DNA from: CBDANO01 sp965197665
GTDB lineage: Bacteria > Chloroflexota > Dehalococcoidia > Lucifugimonadales > UBA3495
Direction: 5' to 3'
NCBI GenBank assembly: GCA_965197665.1
Contig: CBDANO010000005.1
Span: 930,001-994,000, forward strand
DNA: 64,000 nucleotides
The first letter of the stretch is position 1; the number at the start of each line of letters is the position of its first letter. Position numbers and translations under genes: made by a program. Below are positions 7,487 to 16,995 of the stretch, in pieces. The notes below the pieces were generated by a model. The model saw only the letters and a program-made list of their open reading frames with translations, was not told where the DNA came from and made no database searches.

Positions 7487-10400
7487 ATGTTCAAGCCCGT
7501 CGCCAGCCGCGTCAACTTCCCGGAAGTGGACGCCGGCGTCCTCAAGCACTGGAAGGACAACAACGTTTTCCAACGGACCACCACCGAACGGGAAGACGCC
7601 CCTTTGTTCATGCTCTTCGAGGGTCCGCCCACGGCCAACGGCAGCCCCGGTATTCACCACGTGTTGGCCCGGGTGTTCAAGGACGTGATATGCCGCCACC
7701 GTACCATGAAGGGGTACCGTTGCCTGCGCAAAGGCGGGTGGGACACCCACGGTCTGCCGGTGGAACTGGAAGTAGAGCGGGAGCTTGGCCTCTCCAGCAA
7801 GCGGGAAATCGAGGAATACGGCATCCAACGGTTCAATCAGAAGTGCCGCGAGAGCGTGTTCCATTACCTGAAAGAGTGGGAGACCCTCACGGACCGGATC
7901 GGTTTCTGGGTGGACATGGACCACCCCTACGTAACCCTGGACAACGACTACATAGAGTCGGATTGGTGGATTCTGAAGGAACTCTGGGACCGGGGCCTTC
8001 TATACCGGGACATGCGGGGCACTCCCCACTGCCCCCGTTGCGTCACCAGCCTCAGCTCCCATGAGGTGGCCCTGGGCTACCGCGAAGATACTCCGGACCC
8101 TTCCGTGTTCGTCAAGTTTAGAGTCGGCGGCGCCGACTCCAGGTCTACCCGGGGGACTGGCGCCGATGACGGTCGAGAAGGGACTATTTGGGGGTCGCCA
8201 ATCCCCACCTATTTGCTGGCATGGACAACCACGCCATGGACTCTCCCCGGTAACACGGCCCTAGCGGTCAACGATGCGGCTGACTATTCGATGGTGGAGT
8301 TGGGCCCCGAGGATAGCCGGGAGCGCTTGGTCCTAGCAACTCGACTCCTGGAAACAATCATCAAGGGTCCCTACACTCTCATTGCTTCCCTGAGGGGGGA
8401 GGACCTGGTCGGCATCCCGTATCAACCCCTTTACCCGCCGGCTAAACACGGCGTGGACATCCAGCAGTTTACGGGGAGGGACGGAGCGGCCGACGGGACC
8501 AACACCGCGTTGGCGCCGGCCGGCGGTCTGACCCCCAGCGTGGTTGCCGCCGACTTCGTCTCGTTGGAAGACGGCACCGGCATCGTTCACGTAGCTCCCG
8601 CCTTCGGCGACGAAGACTTGATCCTTGGCCGGGAAAAGGGTCTGGCCTTCGTACAGCCGGTAGACCTGCAGGGTAACATCACCGGCGCCTACTCATTTGC
8701 CGGCAAGTTCGTCAAAGACGCCGACGAAGAAATCCTAGACGACCTGAAGGCGCGGGGCCATCTATATCACCGGGACATCTACCGCCACACCTACCCCTTC
8801 TGCTGGCGCTGCGACACGCCCCTCCTCTACTACGCCAAAAGCTCTTGGTACATCCGCACCTCCGCTTATAAAGAGCAACTGGTCGCCGGCAACGGCCGCA
8901 TCAATTGGTACCCCGAGTACATAAAAGAGGGCCGGTTCGGCGAGTGGCTGCGCAACAACGTTGACTGGGCCATCTCCAGGGAAAGGTATTGGGGGACACC
9001 CATACCCATCTGGGAGTGCCGGAAATGCGGACAAGCGTTGTGCATCGGCAGTACCGCGGAACTCAAGGACCACGCCGTCCCTGAGCACCGGGACCAAGTG
9101 GACAACCTAGACTTGCACCGCCCTTACGTCGACGAAATCCTCCTCGCCTGCCCTTCGGAGGACTGCGACGGGCGGATGCACCGCATCCCCGAGGTAATGG
9201 ATGCGTGGTTCGATTCCGGAGCAATGCCTTTCGCCCAGTGGCACTATCCCTTCGAAAACGGAAACATGGTGGAGGACGGCCGCTATCCAGCCGACTACAT
9301 CTGCGAAGCGGTAGACCAGACCCGCGGGTGGTTCTACAGTCTGCACGCCATATCCACTTTGCTCAAGGGGCAGCCCTCCTACCGGAACGTCATCTGCTTG
9401 GGCCTGGTACTGGATGAAAAGGGCCGCAAAATGAGCAAGCGGGTCGGCAACGTAGTCGAGCCGATGCCCTTGCTGGACCGGCACGGCGCCGACGCCTTGC
9501 GCTGGTACCTTTTCACGGCGTCCCACCCAGGCGAGCCCCGCCGGTTCTCCGACAAGCTGGTGAACGAGACCCTGCGCCGGGTACTGTTGACTCTGTGGAA
9601 CGTTTACTCCTTCTTTACCAACTACGCTTCCATCGACCGGTACCACCCGGACCAACAACCGGCGGGGTGGCGTCCGGAAAATGAACTGGACCGGTGGATA
9701 CTGTCCGAGCTCAACACGCTGATTTCCCAGGTAGACGATTACCTGGATGCTTATGACCCCACCAACGCCGGGCGCCGCATCCAAGAGTTTATCGACCGGC
9801 TTTCCAACTGGTACGTGCGCCGCTCCCGGCGTCGGTTCTGGCGCAGCGAGAATGACGCCGACAAGCTTGGCGGGTACGTTACTCTGCACACCTGTCTAGT
9901 GACGCTGACCAAACTCATGGCGCCCTTGGCCCCTTTCGTGACCGAAGAGATTTATCGAAACTTGGTTTGCCAAGTGGACCCGGAGCAGCCGGACAGCGTT
10001 CATCTTGCCGCCTATCCAAAGGCCGACCCATCCCTGGTAGACCAACCGCTAATGGAAGCGACCCGCCTGGCGATGCGCATCGCCAGCATGGGCCGGGGGG
10101 CCAGGTCCCACGCCGGCATCAAAGTGCGTCAACCCCTTTCCAGCGTGGCCGTAAGAATCCGGACTCCGAGTGAAAAGGACCACATCGCTCTGGTCCGGGA
10201 GCAGGTGCTGGAAGAGTTGAACATCAAAGAGCTTCTGGAGTTGGATGAAGCATCCGAGGTGTGGCGGCAAGCCCAACAAGAGGCCGGAGAGGAATCGGAA
10301 GCTACGGTCAAACTCGGCAACCACGTCGTGACGATGGAAGGCGGCTACGCCGTCGCCGTGGACGTCACGGTCACCCCCGGGCTGGCCGAAGAGGGCTTGG

Positions 10401-10648
10401 CCCGGGAACTGGTGCACCGGATTCAGAACTTGCGGCGGGCGGCGGACTTCGAAGTCACCGACCGGATCATTACTTGCTACCAGGCGCCGGAAGAAATCGC
10501 TCGAGTCATGACCGGCGCCTTTGGCGACTACATCCGCCAAGAGACGCTCAGTGAAGAGTTGGTGGTGGGGGCGCCGCAAGACGGTGCCAAGTCCGAATTG
10601 CTCAAAGTGGAAGGCATGGAAGTTACGCTGGGAGTCCGGCGGGTCTAG
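7487..10648 (+). CDS. ileS: Isoleucyl-tRNA synthetase, IleS2-like type
   Basis: This 1053-residue class I synthetase charges tRNA-Ile. The HIGH-equivalent appears as GSPGIHH at residues 52-58 after EGPPTAN, and KMSKR lies at about 648-652. A CP1 editing region with the LAWTTTPWTLPGN motif is near 240. The C-terminus is an anticodon-binding domain plus a DUF5915-type tail without a classical zinc finger. Length and the motif form fit the IleS2 (eukaryote-like) branch, whose members are typically less sensitive to mupirocin; that is family knowledge, not seen here. ATG 7487 follows GAGGTAAGCCAGGA. The mutM gene begins 11 bases after the stop. Confidence 0.95.
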   Translation: MFKPVASRVNFPEVDAGVLKHWKDNNVFQRTTTEREDAPLFMLFEGPPTANGSPGIHHVLARVFKDVICRHRTMKGYRCLRKGGWDTHGLPVELEVERELGLSSKREIEEYGIQRFNQKCRESVFHYLKEWETLTDRIGFWVDMDHPYVTLDNDYIESDWWILKELWDRGLLYRDMRGTPHCPRCVTSLSSHEVALGYREDTPDPSVFVKFRVGGADSRSTRGTGADDGREGTIWGSPIPTYLLAWTTTPWTLPGNTALAVNDAADYSMVELGPEDSRERLVLATRLLETIIKGPYTLIASLRGEDLVGIPYQPLYPPAKHGVDIQQFTGRDGAADGTNTALAPAGGLTPSVVAADFVSLEDGTGIVHVAPAFGDEDLILGREKGLAFVQPVDLQGNITGAYSFAGKFVKDADEEILDDLKARGHLYHRDIYRHTYPFCWRCDTPLLYYAKSSWYIRTSAYKEQLVAGNGRINWYPEYIKEGRFGEWLRNNVDWAISRERYWGTPIPIWECRKCGQALCIGSTAELKDHAVPEHRDQVDNLDLHRPYVDEILLACPSEDCDGRMHRIPEVMDAWFDSGAMPFAQWHYPFENGNMVEDGRYPADYICEAVDQTRGWFYSLHAISTLLKGQPSYRNVICLGLVLDEKGRKMSKRVGNVVEPMPLLDRHGADALRWYLFTASHPGEPRRFSDKLVNETLRRVLLTLWNVYSFFTNYASIDRYHPDQQPAGWRPENELDRWILSELNTLISQVDDYLDAYDPTNAGRRIQEFIDRLSNWYVRRSRRRFWRSENDADKLGGYVTLHTCLVTLTKLMAPLAPFVTEEIYRNLVCQVDPEQPDSVHLAAYPKADPSLVDQPLMEATRLAMRIASMGRGARSHAGIKVRQPLSSVAVRIRTPSEKDHIALVREQVLEELNIKELLELDEASEVWRQAQQEAGEESEATVKLGNHVVTMEGGYAVAVDVTVTPGLAEEGLARELVHRIQNLRRAADFEVTDRIITCYQAPEEIARVMTGAFGDYIRQETLSEELVVGAPQDGAKSELLKVEGMEVTLGVRRV

Positions 10649-10659
10649 AGCCGCCTGCG

Positions 10660-11493
10660 ATGCCGGAGCTCCCGGAGGTCGAAAATACCCGCCGCTACCT
10701 GGTACAAGCAGACCTGCCGGGGCGCGCTTTCACCGGCGCTGATATCTCTTGGCCCAAGGCGGTGCGTAGTCCATCGCTGGACGAGTTTCTTTCCGGAGTC
10801 GCCGGCGGCAAGGTGGAGAGCGTCGGCCGCCGCGGCAAGTACATACTGATAGACCTGCTGATAAACTTGGGCGAGGCCGCTCCGCCAAAGACCCGGACGT
10901 TGATCGTTCACTTGGGCATGACCGGAGAGCTGCGGGTCCAGGACCGGGAGCAGCCCGCCCATCCCATGGTCCGTCACACTTTTTCCTTGGACGACGGCAG
11001 CGAGCTGCGTTTCATCGACGGACGAAAGTTTGGCAAGCTGTGGCTGGCCGACGACCCCGCGGAGGCGCTGCCGCCTCTGGGCCCGGAACCGCTGGAGGAT
11101 GGATTTACCTCCGAGGGCCTGGCCCTTAGCTTCAAGGGAAGAAACGCGCCGGTAAAAGCCTTGCTGTTGGAGCAGTCAATCGTGGCGGGGATGGGGAACC
11201 TGTATGCCGACGAGTCCCTGTTCCTGGCGGGCATCCACCCGCTGCGGCCGGCTTCGGGGTTATCGGCCGACGAAATCTCCCGTTTGCGCGGCTCCATCGT
11301 GGCGGCCCTTACCACCGCCTTGGAACAGTACGACGCCAGCCGCAGCGAAAGCTGGCCGGACCCGCCTATGGGTCTCGACGCTTGGTCTCTCAGCCGGAAA
11401 GACGGCGAACCATGCCCGCGTTGCGAAAGCCCGGTCTCGGCCATCCGGGTGCGGGGGCGGGGCACCTGTTTCTGCCCCGCCTGTCAGAAGTAG
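10660..11493 (+). CDS. mutM: Formamidopyrimidine-DNA glycosylase (Fpg/MutM)
   Basis: The 277-residue enzyme begins MPELPEVEN, in which Pro2 becomes the Schiff-base nucleophile after Met removal and Glu3 is catalytic. GRRGKYILIDL near 62 holds the conserved Lys. An H2TH segment with QSIVAGMGNLYADE lies near 175, and a C-terminal zinc finger (CPRC...CFCPAC) closes the protein. It excises 8-oxoguanine and FaPy lesions and nicks the strand by beta/delta elimination. It starts 11 bases after ileS, so the two are probably co-transcribed. A partial dispersed repeat lies directly downstream at 11504-11550. Confidence 0.95.
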   Translation: MPELPEVENTRRYLVQADLPGRAFTGADISWPKAVRSPSLDEFLSGVAGGKVESVGRRGKYILIDLLINLGEAAPPKTRTLIVHLGMTGELRVQDREQPAHPMVRHTFSLDDGSELRFIDGRKFGKLWLADDPAEALPPLGPEPLEDGFTSEGLALSFKGRNAPVKALLLEQSIVAGMGNLYADESLFLAGIHPLRPASGLSADEISRLRGSIVAALTTALEQYDASRSESWPDPPMGLDAWSLSRKDGEPCPRCESPVSAIRVRGRGTCFCPACQK

Positions 11494-11503
11494 GGGCCCT
11501 CTC

Positions 11504-11550
11504 AATGGGCGTTTCAAAAGTCCCTTCCCTTGGGGAGAAGGTTAGGATGG
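11504..11550 (-). repeat. Dispersed MITE-like repeat, partial copy A
   Basis: On the minus strand the stretch reads CATCCTAACCTTCTCCCC, then AAGGGAAGGGACTTTTGAAACG and CCCATTG, the same right-end sequence seen at 19440-19496, 19509-19556, 49761-49839 and 61957-62095. Only the right half is kept. Confidence 0.7.
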
Positions 11551-11624
11551 CCGGAGATTTGAGAATAATCAAGTATCATCAAGAGAGTATTATCGCTGAT
11601 TGAATGAGCCCGGGCGCCGGGCCC

Positions 11625-12044
11625 CTAAACCGCCGTCCCGTAGACGTGGTCCGGAACGACTATCACGACCGAGCGCCGGTCGTCTCGCATGGCTTGGTCG
11701 TACTCGTCCCAATCGGGGTGCTCCTCTCCCGAGGCGGTCCGGTACGTGTCTCTCAGGGCCAAACGCAGCTCCTCGGCGTCCGTGTTATCGGCGGACAGAA
11801 CCTGAGCGCGCCCTTCTAGGACTACGAATCCCCACCAACTCTCGTTGGATACCAGCAGCGAGCAGCGCGGGTCTCGTCTCAAGTTCTTTAGCTTGGCCCG
11901 CTCCTCGGTAACGGTGAAAGCCACGCCGTTTCTCAACGGACCGCAGCTTACAATGCTCATCTGGGCCGCTCCGCTGCGGCGAAAGGTTGTAATCACGCCG
12001 CGATGGGTCTGCGCCACGAAGGCCCTAACTTTTTCGGTAAGCAT
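11625..12044 (-). CDS. PPOX-class (pyridoxamine 5'-phosphate oxidase-like) flavoprotein
   Basis: A 139-residue split-barrel protein starting at ATG 12044 with GAAGGGG upstream; an in-frame GTG two codons earlier is less likely. Features are HRGVITTFRRSG near residue 15, a central AFTVTEERAKLKNLRRDPRCSLLV stretch and a WWGFVVLEGRAQVL strand. This is the arrangement of the small F420/FMN-dependent PPOX family found in actinobacteria and Chloroflexi. Members reduce or oxidise diverse small molecules or bind cofactors such as F420, FMN or haem; the exact substrate is not deducible. It sits alone between mutM (convergent) and sbcC. Confidence 0.8.
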   Translation of the reverse strand: MLTEKVRAFVAQTHRGVITTFRRSGAAQMSIVSCGPLRNGVAFTVTEERAKLKNLRRDPRCSLLVSNESWWGFVVLEGRAQVLSADNTDAEELRLALRDTYRTASGEEHPDWDEYDQAMRDDRRSVVIVVPDHVYGTAV

Positions 12045-12138
12045 TAACACCCCTTCTCAGCGAATAATAATCAAGTTGTTCGAAGGCGGGCGGCGCGAGG
12101 CAAGAACTGAAGATCTCCGGGTCTCCCGGACTAATACG

Positions 12139-14724
12139 CTAACTGAGCCAAAAGGTGGAGCCGCTGTCCTCTTTCTGGACCTCGATACGGACAGGAAACA
12201 CGTCCTTAAGATCGTCCAAGTGAGTAATTACTATGATCTTATCGAAGTCTTGCTGGATTGCGCCGATGACATCCAAGATCCGTTCCCGCCCGGCGTTGTC
12301 CTGGGTGCCGAATCCTTCGTCGATGAACAGGATGGGCAGCGGGGCGCCCATTCGGTGAGCAAGGACCTTGGATAGAGCAATGCGGAGGGCCAGGTTCACC
12401 CGGAAGGCCTCGCCGCCGCTGTACATTTCGTAGCTGCGAGGACCTAGCTCGTCGCCGACGTGAATCTCCAGGGTTTCAATGGGGTCCCCGCGCCCGGTGC
12501 GCCGCTCCCGCTGGGTCTCCAGCTTTAGGTGCATTCGATTGTCGGTCATGCGCCCCAGCAAGGTGTTGGCTTCCTCCTCCAATTGGGGGATGACCGTCTC
12601 AATGAGCATCGCTTGGACTCCCTGACGTCCAAACGCCGTCACCAACTCTTGGAATATGCTCTGGTCGGTCTGGAACTCGGCTAGACGGGCGGAGCTATCG
12701 GCAATTTCCTGCTTCAATACCCCGAGTCTTTGCATTTCGCCTTCCAAGAACCCGCGCCGGGCGACTAATTCCTGACGCCGGCCATCCAACTGCCGTTGTT
12801 CCTCTTCAGAAGCCTTGAGCTTGGCCTCCCACTCCGGGAGGGCGGCGGCGGCCGCTTTATCGGCTTGGCGCCGTTCTTCCAAGGCGGCTAGCTCGGCCTT
12901 GCGCCGCAGCAGCATCTGTTCGGCCCGAGCCGCCGACTCCTCTTCTTGAGGGAGGTTGGATTCGGCGTCGGACAGCAGCCGGGCTTGCTCATCGAAGTGC
13001 TGCCACTCTTGTACCCTAGAGTAGGCCTGCCGCCGGGCCTCGTCGTCATAGCCCAGGGCCTCCAGCTCCTTCTTCAACCTTTGCAGCTGGGGCCGTTCCT
13101 CGGCGGCGTAGCTCTCGTCGGATAGTGCCGCCTGTATGGAACTTAGCTGAGCTTCGCACCGCTCCAACTCCTCCTGAGTTTGCTGCGCTTCTTTTAGGCG
13201 CCGTGTCAAGTCGCTGAGCTTCAATTCCCCGTCTCGTCTGGCTTTGTCCAATGCCTTTTGCCGCGCCGTCAGCTTTTGCTCCAACGCCGACCGTTGAGCC
13301 TCCAATTCCTTCATTTGGGAGGCGTTGAGACTATACAAGCTGCGCTTCTCGGCGATGTCCTTTTCGTAGGTTTCGGCGAGGCGCACGCAGCCGTCCTCCG
13401 CTAGAGGAGTCCAGCAAAGGGGGCAAACGGCTTGCCGGCCATCGGTGCGCCGGAGCAGGTCCAGCTTGGACCGCAGCTCTTGACCTTCCGCTTTATACCT
13501 CTCGGCAACGCTCTGGGATTCACCAATCCGCGTGGCCAGAGTCTGGTGTTCCTCGCGTTCACGGGTAAGTTCGAGGTCTTCATTCTTCAGCCCTTCAAGC
13601 TTGACCCCGGCCCTTTCCAGTTGCTCCGCCAGGTCCTTCTCGCCACGGGCCTTGGCGGGAAGCTCCACCTCTACTTTTTGGCGCAACTGCTCCCCTTGGG
13701 TTTCCAAGCGGGCCCGTTTATTGCCCATGGAGCTTGCCAACCCGGCTTTGGCCTTGCTTAGTTCATCGTAGGTCAGGCGGGTGTCCTCTAGCACCTCGAA
13801 GCGCTGGCGGGCTTCCTTCAGCATCCGGGCCCCTTCTTGAATAGTTGGTGACTGCTCAAGAAGGGTTCGGTATTGTTGGATGCGGTCCCGCCCGATCTTC
13901 AAGCCGGACTCTAGTTGGTCCATGTCTTGGACTAAAGTGCCCATTTGGGCTTGGGCTTCGATAAACCGGTGGGCCAGTTGTTGCAACTCGGTAACCTTGG
14001 CCCGTAAGGAGTCGGTCTCCCGCAGGCGTTCCTCCAACTCGCCTGAGAGTCTGTCGAATTGTTCGTCCAACGCTCCTAATGCGCCGGACAGGTCGCCTAT
14101 CTGCTCGACCTGGCTGTGCATCTGATCGAGGGCGCCCGTGAGGGATATGGCGTTGCTCTTGCAATCATCGGACCGCTCCTTGGCCAGGTCCCGAAGCCGG
14201 TCGTATGCCTCCAAGCCCAAGATCTTGGCCAACACGGCCTTCCGGTCGGCGGGAGCCTTGTTGCTAAACTCATCGGCCCGGCCTTGGAGCAGGAAAGCAG
14301 AGTTGGTGAAGGTCTCGTAGTCCATCCCCACGAACTGGTCTATCTTCTTCTGGGTCTCCCGGATGTTATTCCCGGTAATCGGCTCGGAAGAACCGCCGTT
14401 GAGCACCAGCAACTGTAGGTCGGTCACCCCTTGCCGGCGTCTGCCTCCACCGCGGGCGTGGATCCGCACCGTCCGATAGTGCGTATCCCGGGCCAGGAAA
14501 TCCAACTCCACGCGGCATTGGTCGGCCCCATAAGAGATTAGCTCATCGTGGGTCCTCGCCCGGGCCTTGCCCCACAAACACCAGGTAATAGCGTCCAACA
14601 GCGCCGACTTCCCATGGCCGTTGGCCCCGCAGAGGCAAGCCAAGTGGATACCGGTGAAATCCAAGGTGGGGACGTTTCTCCGGTAGCACAAGAAGTTCTC
14701 CATGTTGAGAGAAAGGGGTATCAT
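12139..14724 (-). CDS. sbcC: SbcC/Rad50-type DNA double-strand-break repair ATPase
   Basis: I start this 861-residue protein at ATG 14724 (MIPLSLNMENFL...), with GGAG upstream, dropping a 23-residue extension that has no family resemblance. Walker A GANGHGKS is at 33-40. Long heptad-rich coiled-coil arms occupy roughly 190-690 and are broken at 434-437 by CPLC, the zinc hook that joins two molecules. The ABC signature YSGGEAFRVNLALRIALSK lies near 770, followed by Walker B ILFIDEGFGTQD. With SbcD it forms a nuclease that processes hairpins and DNA ends. No SbcD/Mre11 gene lies next to it, whereas in many bacteria the two genes are adjacent. Confidence 0.9.
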   Translation of the reverse strand: MIPLSLNMENFLCYRRNVPTLDFTGIHLACLCGANGHGKSALLDAITWCLWGKARARTHDELISYGADQCRVELDFLARDTHYRTVRIHARGGGRRRQGVTDLQLLVLNGGSSEPITGNNIRETQKKIDQFVGMDYETFTNSAFLLQGRADEFSNKAPADRKAVLAKILGLEAYDRLRDLAKERSDDCKSNAISLTGALDQMHSQVEQIGDLSGALGALDEQFDRLSGELEERLRETDSLRAKVTELQQLAHRFIEAQAQMGTLVQDMDQLESGLKIGRDRIQQYRTLLEQSPTIQEGARMLKEARQRFEVLEDTRLTYDELSKAKAGLASSMGNKRARLETQGEQLRQKVEVELPAKARGEKDLAEQLERAGVKLEGLKNEDLELTREREEHQTLATRIGESQSVAERYKAEGQELRSKLDLLRRTDGRQAVCPLCWTPLAEDGCVRLAETYEKDIAEKRSLYSLNASQMKELEAQRSALEQKLTARQKALDKARRDGELKLSDLTRRLKEAQQTQEELERCEAQLSSIQAALSDESYAAEERPQLQRLKKELEALGYDDEARRQAYSRVQEWQHFDEQARLLSDAESNLPQEEESAARAEQMLLRRKAELAALEERRQADKAAAAALPEWEAKLKASEEEQRQLDGRRQELVARRGFLEGEMQRLGVLKQEIADSSARLAEFQTDQSIFQELVTAFGRQGVQAMLIETVIPQLEEEANTLLGRMTDNRMHLKLETQRERRTGRGDPIETLEIHVGDELGPRSYEMYSGGEAFRVNLALRIALSKVLAHRMGAPLPILFIDEGFGTQDNAGRERILDVIGAIQQDFDKIIVITHLDDLKDVFPVRIEVQKEDSGSTFWLS

Positions 14725-14901
14725 GGATATGCTCCGAGGTAAATGGTGGGTCGGCCGGCCCCCGGCAATCACCGGGTTGCCGCAGCGCCTCAACCCGCCG
14801 TGGCCGCCGTCATTCTAGCACAAGCGCGCCGGCGGTTTTCCGGCTGACGGGACCTAAAACGCGGGCCGCGGCAAGACAATGGCCACCAAGGAAAAGGCTA
14901 A

Positions 14902-14907
14902 TATAAT
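14902..14907 (+). promoter_or_regulatory. Possible -10 box upstream of the ABC-2 exporter
   Basis: A perfect TATAAT lies about 90 bases before the ATPase start. I do not see a -35 box at proper spacing, so this is only a suggestion. Confidence 0.3.
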
Positions 14908-14998
14908 TAACCCGGTGGGCAAGTTTTTCAAACCGGAATTAGGGTTGCCGGCGCAATGACCGAAATAAGAGCGTTACAAAGGAACAACGGCGGCTGAG

Positions 14999-15784
14999 AT
15001 GAGTGCAGTGGCCCAAGCAAACAACGGCGACAAGATAGTTGTAGTAGAAAACCTTTGCAAGGCCTACGGCGCCCTGCGGGCGGTAGACGGGGTCTCTTTC
15101 TCCATCCAAGCCGGCGAGGTATTCGGCATTTTGGGTCCCAATGGCGCGGGAAAGACCACCACGGTGGAGATCCTGGAAGGGATGCGGCTCCCCGACACGG
15201 GCGCCGCCCGAATAAAGGGGATTGACGTACAGCAAGACCCCCGGGGCGTCAAATCCCTAATCGGCATTCAACTCCAATCGACTTCCTTCTTCGACCGGCT
15301 CAGTCTTGCGGAAATCCTGGGTGTGTTCGCCAGCATCTACCACCGCCGGGTAGACGCCCCGGCCCTGCTGCGGCAAGTGGAAATGGAGGACCGGGCAAAG
15401 TCCATGTACAAGGAGCTTTCCGGCGGGCAAAAACAACGCTTCTCCCTCGCCACTACCCTGGTGAACGACCCGGTAGTCCTGTTTCTCGACGAACCTACCA
15501 CCGGCCTTGACCCTCAGGCCCGGCGGCACATGTGGGAATTGATCAAAGAGTTCAAGGTGCAGGGCCGCACGGTGCTGCTGACCACCCACTACATGGAGGA
15601 AGCGGAGGAGTTGTGCGACCGGGTGGCCATCATGGACCAGGGCCGGATCGTGGCCTTAGACACGCCCCAAGCCCTTATCGACCAGCTTCTGGCCAAAGGC
15701 TTCCGCAAAGAGCGGACGGAGCAAGCGGCAAACCTGGAAGACGTGTTCATCGACATAACCGGCCGGGCCCTGCGGGATACTTGA
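14999..15784 (+). CDS. ABC-2 type exporter ATPase
   Basis: A 261-residue ATPase with Walker A GPNGAGKTT at 46-54, signature LSGGQKQR near 139, Walker B VVLFLDEPTTGLDP near 158 and switch His in LLTTHYMEEAEELC. The LDP after Walker B and the MEEAEELCDR stretch are typical of drug/polysaccharide/natrA-like exporters. It ends in TGATG, overlapping the permease start by one base, so the two proteins form one exporter. The substrate is unknown; antibiotic, lipid or ion export are all possible from the family alone. Confidence 0.85.
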   Translation: MSAVAQANNGDKIVVVENLCKAYGALRAVDGVSFSIQAGEVFGILGPNGAGKTTTVEILEGMRLPDTGAARIKGIDVQQDPRGVKSLIGIQLQSTSFFDRLSLAEILGVFASIYHRRVDAPALLRQVEMEDRAKSMYKELSGGQKQRFSLATTLVNDPVVLFLDEPTTGLDPQARRHMWELIKEFKVQGRTVLLTTHYMEEAEELCDRVAIMDQGRIVALDTPQALIDQLLAKGFRKERTEQAANLEDVFIDITGRALRDT

Positions 15785-16869
15785 TGCTGGGGGCCAACCC
15801 TACGTGGGTGCTTACCGTCGCTTCCCTGAAGATGTGGTTCCGGGACCGGCAGGCCATTTTTTGGACCTTCTTCTTGCCCCTCGTCATCATGATCATCTTC
15901 GGCGTCTTGAACTTTGGAGACCTGGGCAAAGTCGACTTGGGGGTGATCGACCAAGCGCAGAATGAAGCTTCCCGCCGGCTGGTCGGCGGCTTGGAGGGGA
16001 TGGAGACCTTCGACCTGACCACCGGCGACACCGAGGAAGCGGAACAACTGGCCCTGTCCAACGGCGACCGGGACTTGGTGCTGGTAATACCCCAAGGCTT
16101 CGCGCGGCCCGGAGGACCAGACTCCGTAAGAATTTTCTACAACACCGGACAGACCCGGGAAGTCCAAGTGGGCCAATCCATCGTGCGGCAGCTTCTCGAC
16201 GAAATGACCTTTGCCGTCAGTGAAACGCCGCGCCGTTTTACCGTGGCGGCCCAGCCGGTGGAAAGCCGCAACCTGCGCTTCATCGACTTCCTGATGCCTG
16301 GAGTCGTTGCTATGTCTATCATGCAGATGGGCCTGTTTAGCGTGGCTTTCACCTTCGTCCAAATGAAGAACCGGGGCATCTTGCGCCGCTTGTTGGCCAC
16401 GCCGGTACGGCCGGCCAGCTTCCTGTTTGGCCAAGTGGTCACCCGGCTGGCGGTTTCCATTATCCAGACGCTGATACTGATCGGCGTGGCGGTGGCCTTC
16501 TTCAACGTGGAGTTGGCGGGGAACTTGGCGTCGGTGATAGTGCTGGCCCTGCTGGGCGGCGGGGTGTTCGTCAGTTTGGGCTTCGCGGTCTCCGGTTGGG
16601 CCCGCAGCGAGGAAGTGGCCGCCCCCATCGCCAACGTGATCGCGCTGCCCATGATGTTCCTCTCCGGGGTATTCTTCCCGCGCAACGCCATGCCCGCAGC
16701 CTTGGAATCGGTCACCGACTTTCTTCCGCTTACCTACTTGATCGAAGCTATGCGCAACGTGGCCATAGATGGAGAGGTCCTGTGGTCCCAGGGTTGGAAC
16801 GTTCTGGGTCTGGCGGTCTGGCTGGCTATTTCCTTTGTGGTGGCCGCAAGGCTGTTCCGGTGGGAATAG
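15784..16869 (+). CDS. ABC-2 type exporter permease
   Basis: A 361-residue membrane protein starting at the ATG that overlaps the ATPase stop (TGATG). A first membrane helix (QAIFWTFFLPLVIMIIFGVLNF shape, residues 22-43) is followed by a soluble extracytoplasmic domain of about 130 residues. Five more helices come after residue 170, including LMPGVVAMSIMQMGLFSVAF. The MKNRGILRRLLATPVRPASFLFGQ stretch is the conserved ABC2_membrane coupling region. It works with the preceding ATPase. Nothing nearby names the cargo. Confidence 0.82.
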   Translation: MLGANPTWVLTVASLKMWFRDRQAIFWTFFLPLVIMIIFGVLNFGDLGKVDLGVIDQAQNEASRRLVGGLEGMETFDLTTGDTEEAEQLALSNGDRDLVLVIPQGFARPGGPDSVRIFYNTGQTREVQVGQSIVRQLLDEMTFAVSETPRRFTVAAQPVESRNLRFIDFLMPGVVAMSIMQMGLFSVAFTFVQMKNRGILRRLLATPVRPASFLFGQVVTRLAVSIIQTLILIGVAVAFFNVELAGNLASVIVLALLGGGVFVSLGFAVSGWARSEEVAAPIANVIALPMMFLSGVFFPRNAMPAALESVTDFLPLTYLIEAMRNVAIDGEVLWSQGWNVLGLAVWLAISFVVAARLFRWE

Positions 16870-16884
16870 GCCGGCCTATTCACC

Positions 16885-16914
16885 TTGACCCTGCCCGCGC
16901 GGGCACTCTACAAT
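16885..16914 (+). promoter_or_regulatory. Sigma70-type promoter for ffh
   Basis: TTGACC (16885-16890) and TACAAT (16909-16914) lie 18 bases apart, about 80 bases upstream of the ffh ATG. Each box differs from consensus at one position. Confidence 0.55.
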
Positions 16915-16995
16915 CGGTCCATTGCCTCTAGTAACGGGGCCGGCCCATACCCGCGGCTCCGGGGCTGACCAACGAAAAACAAAAGGAAGGGTTGG

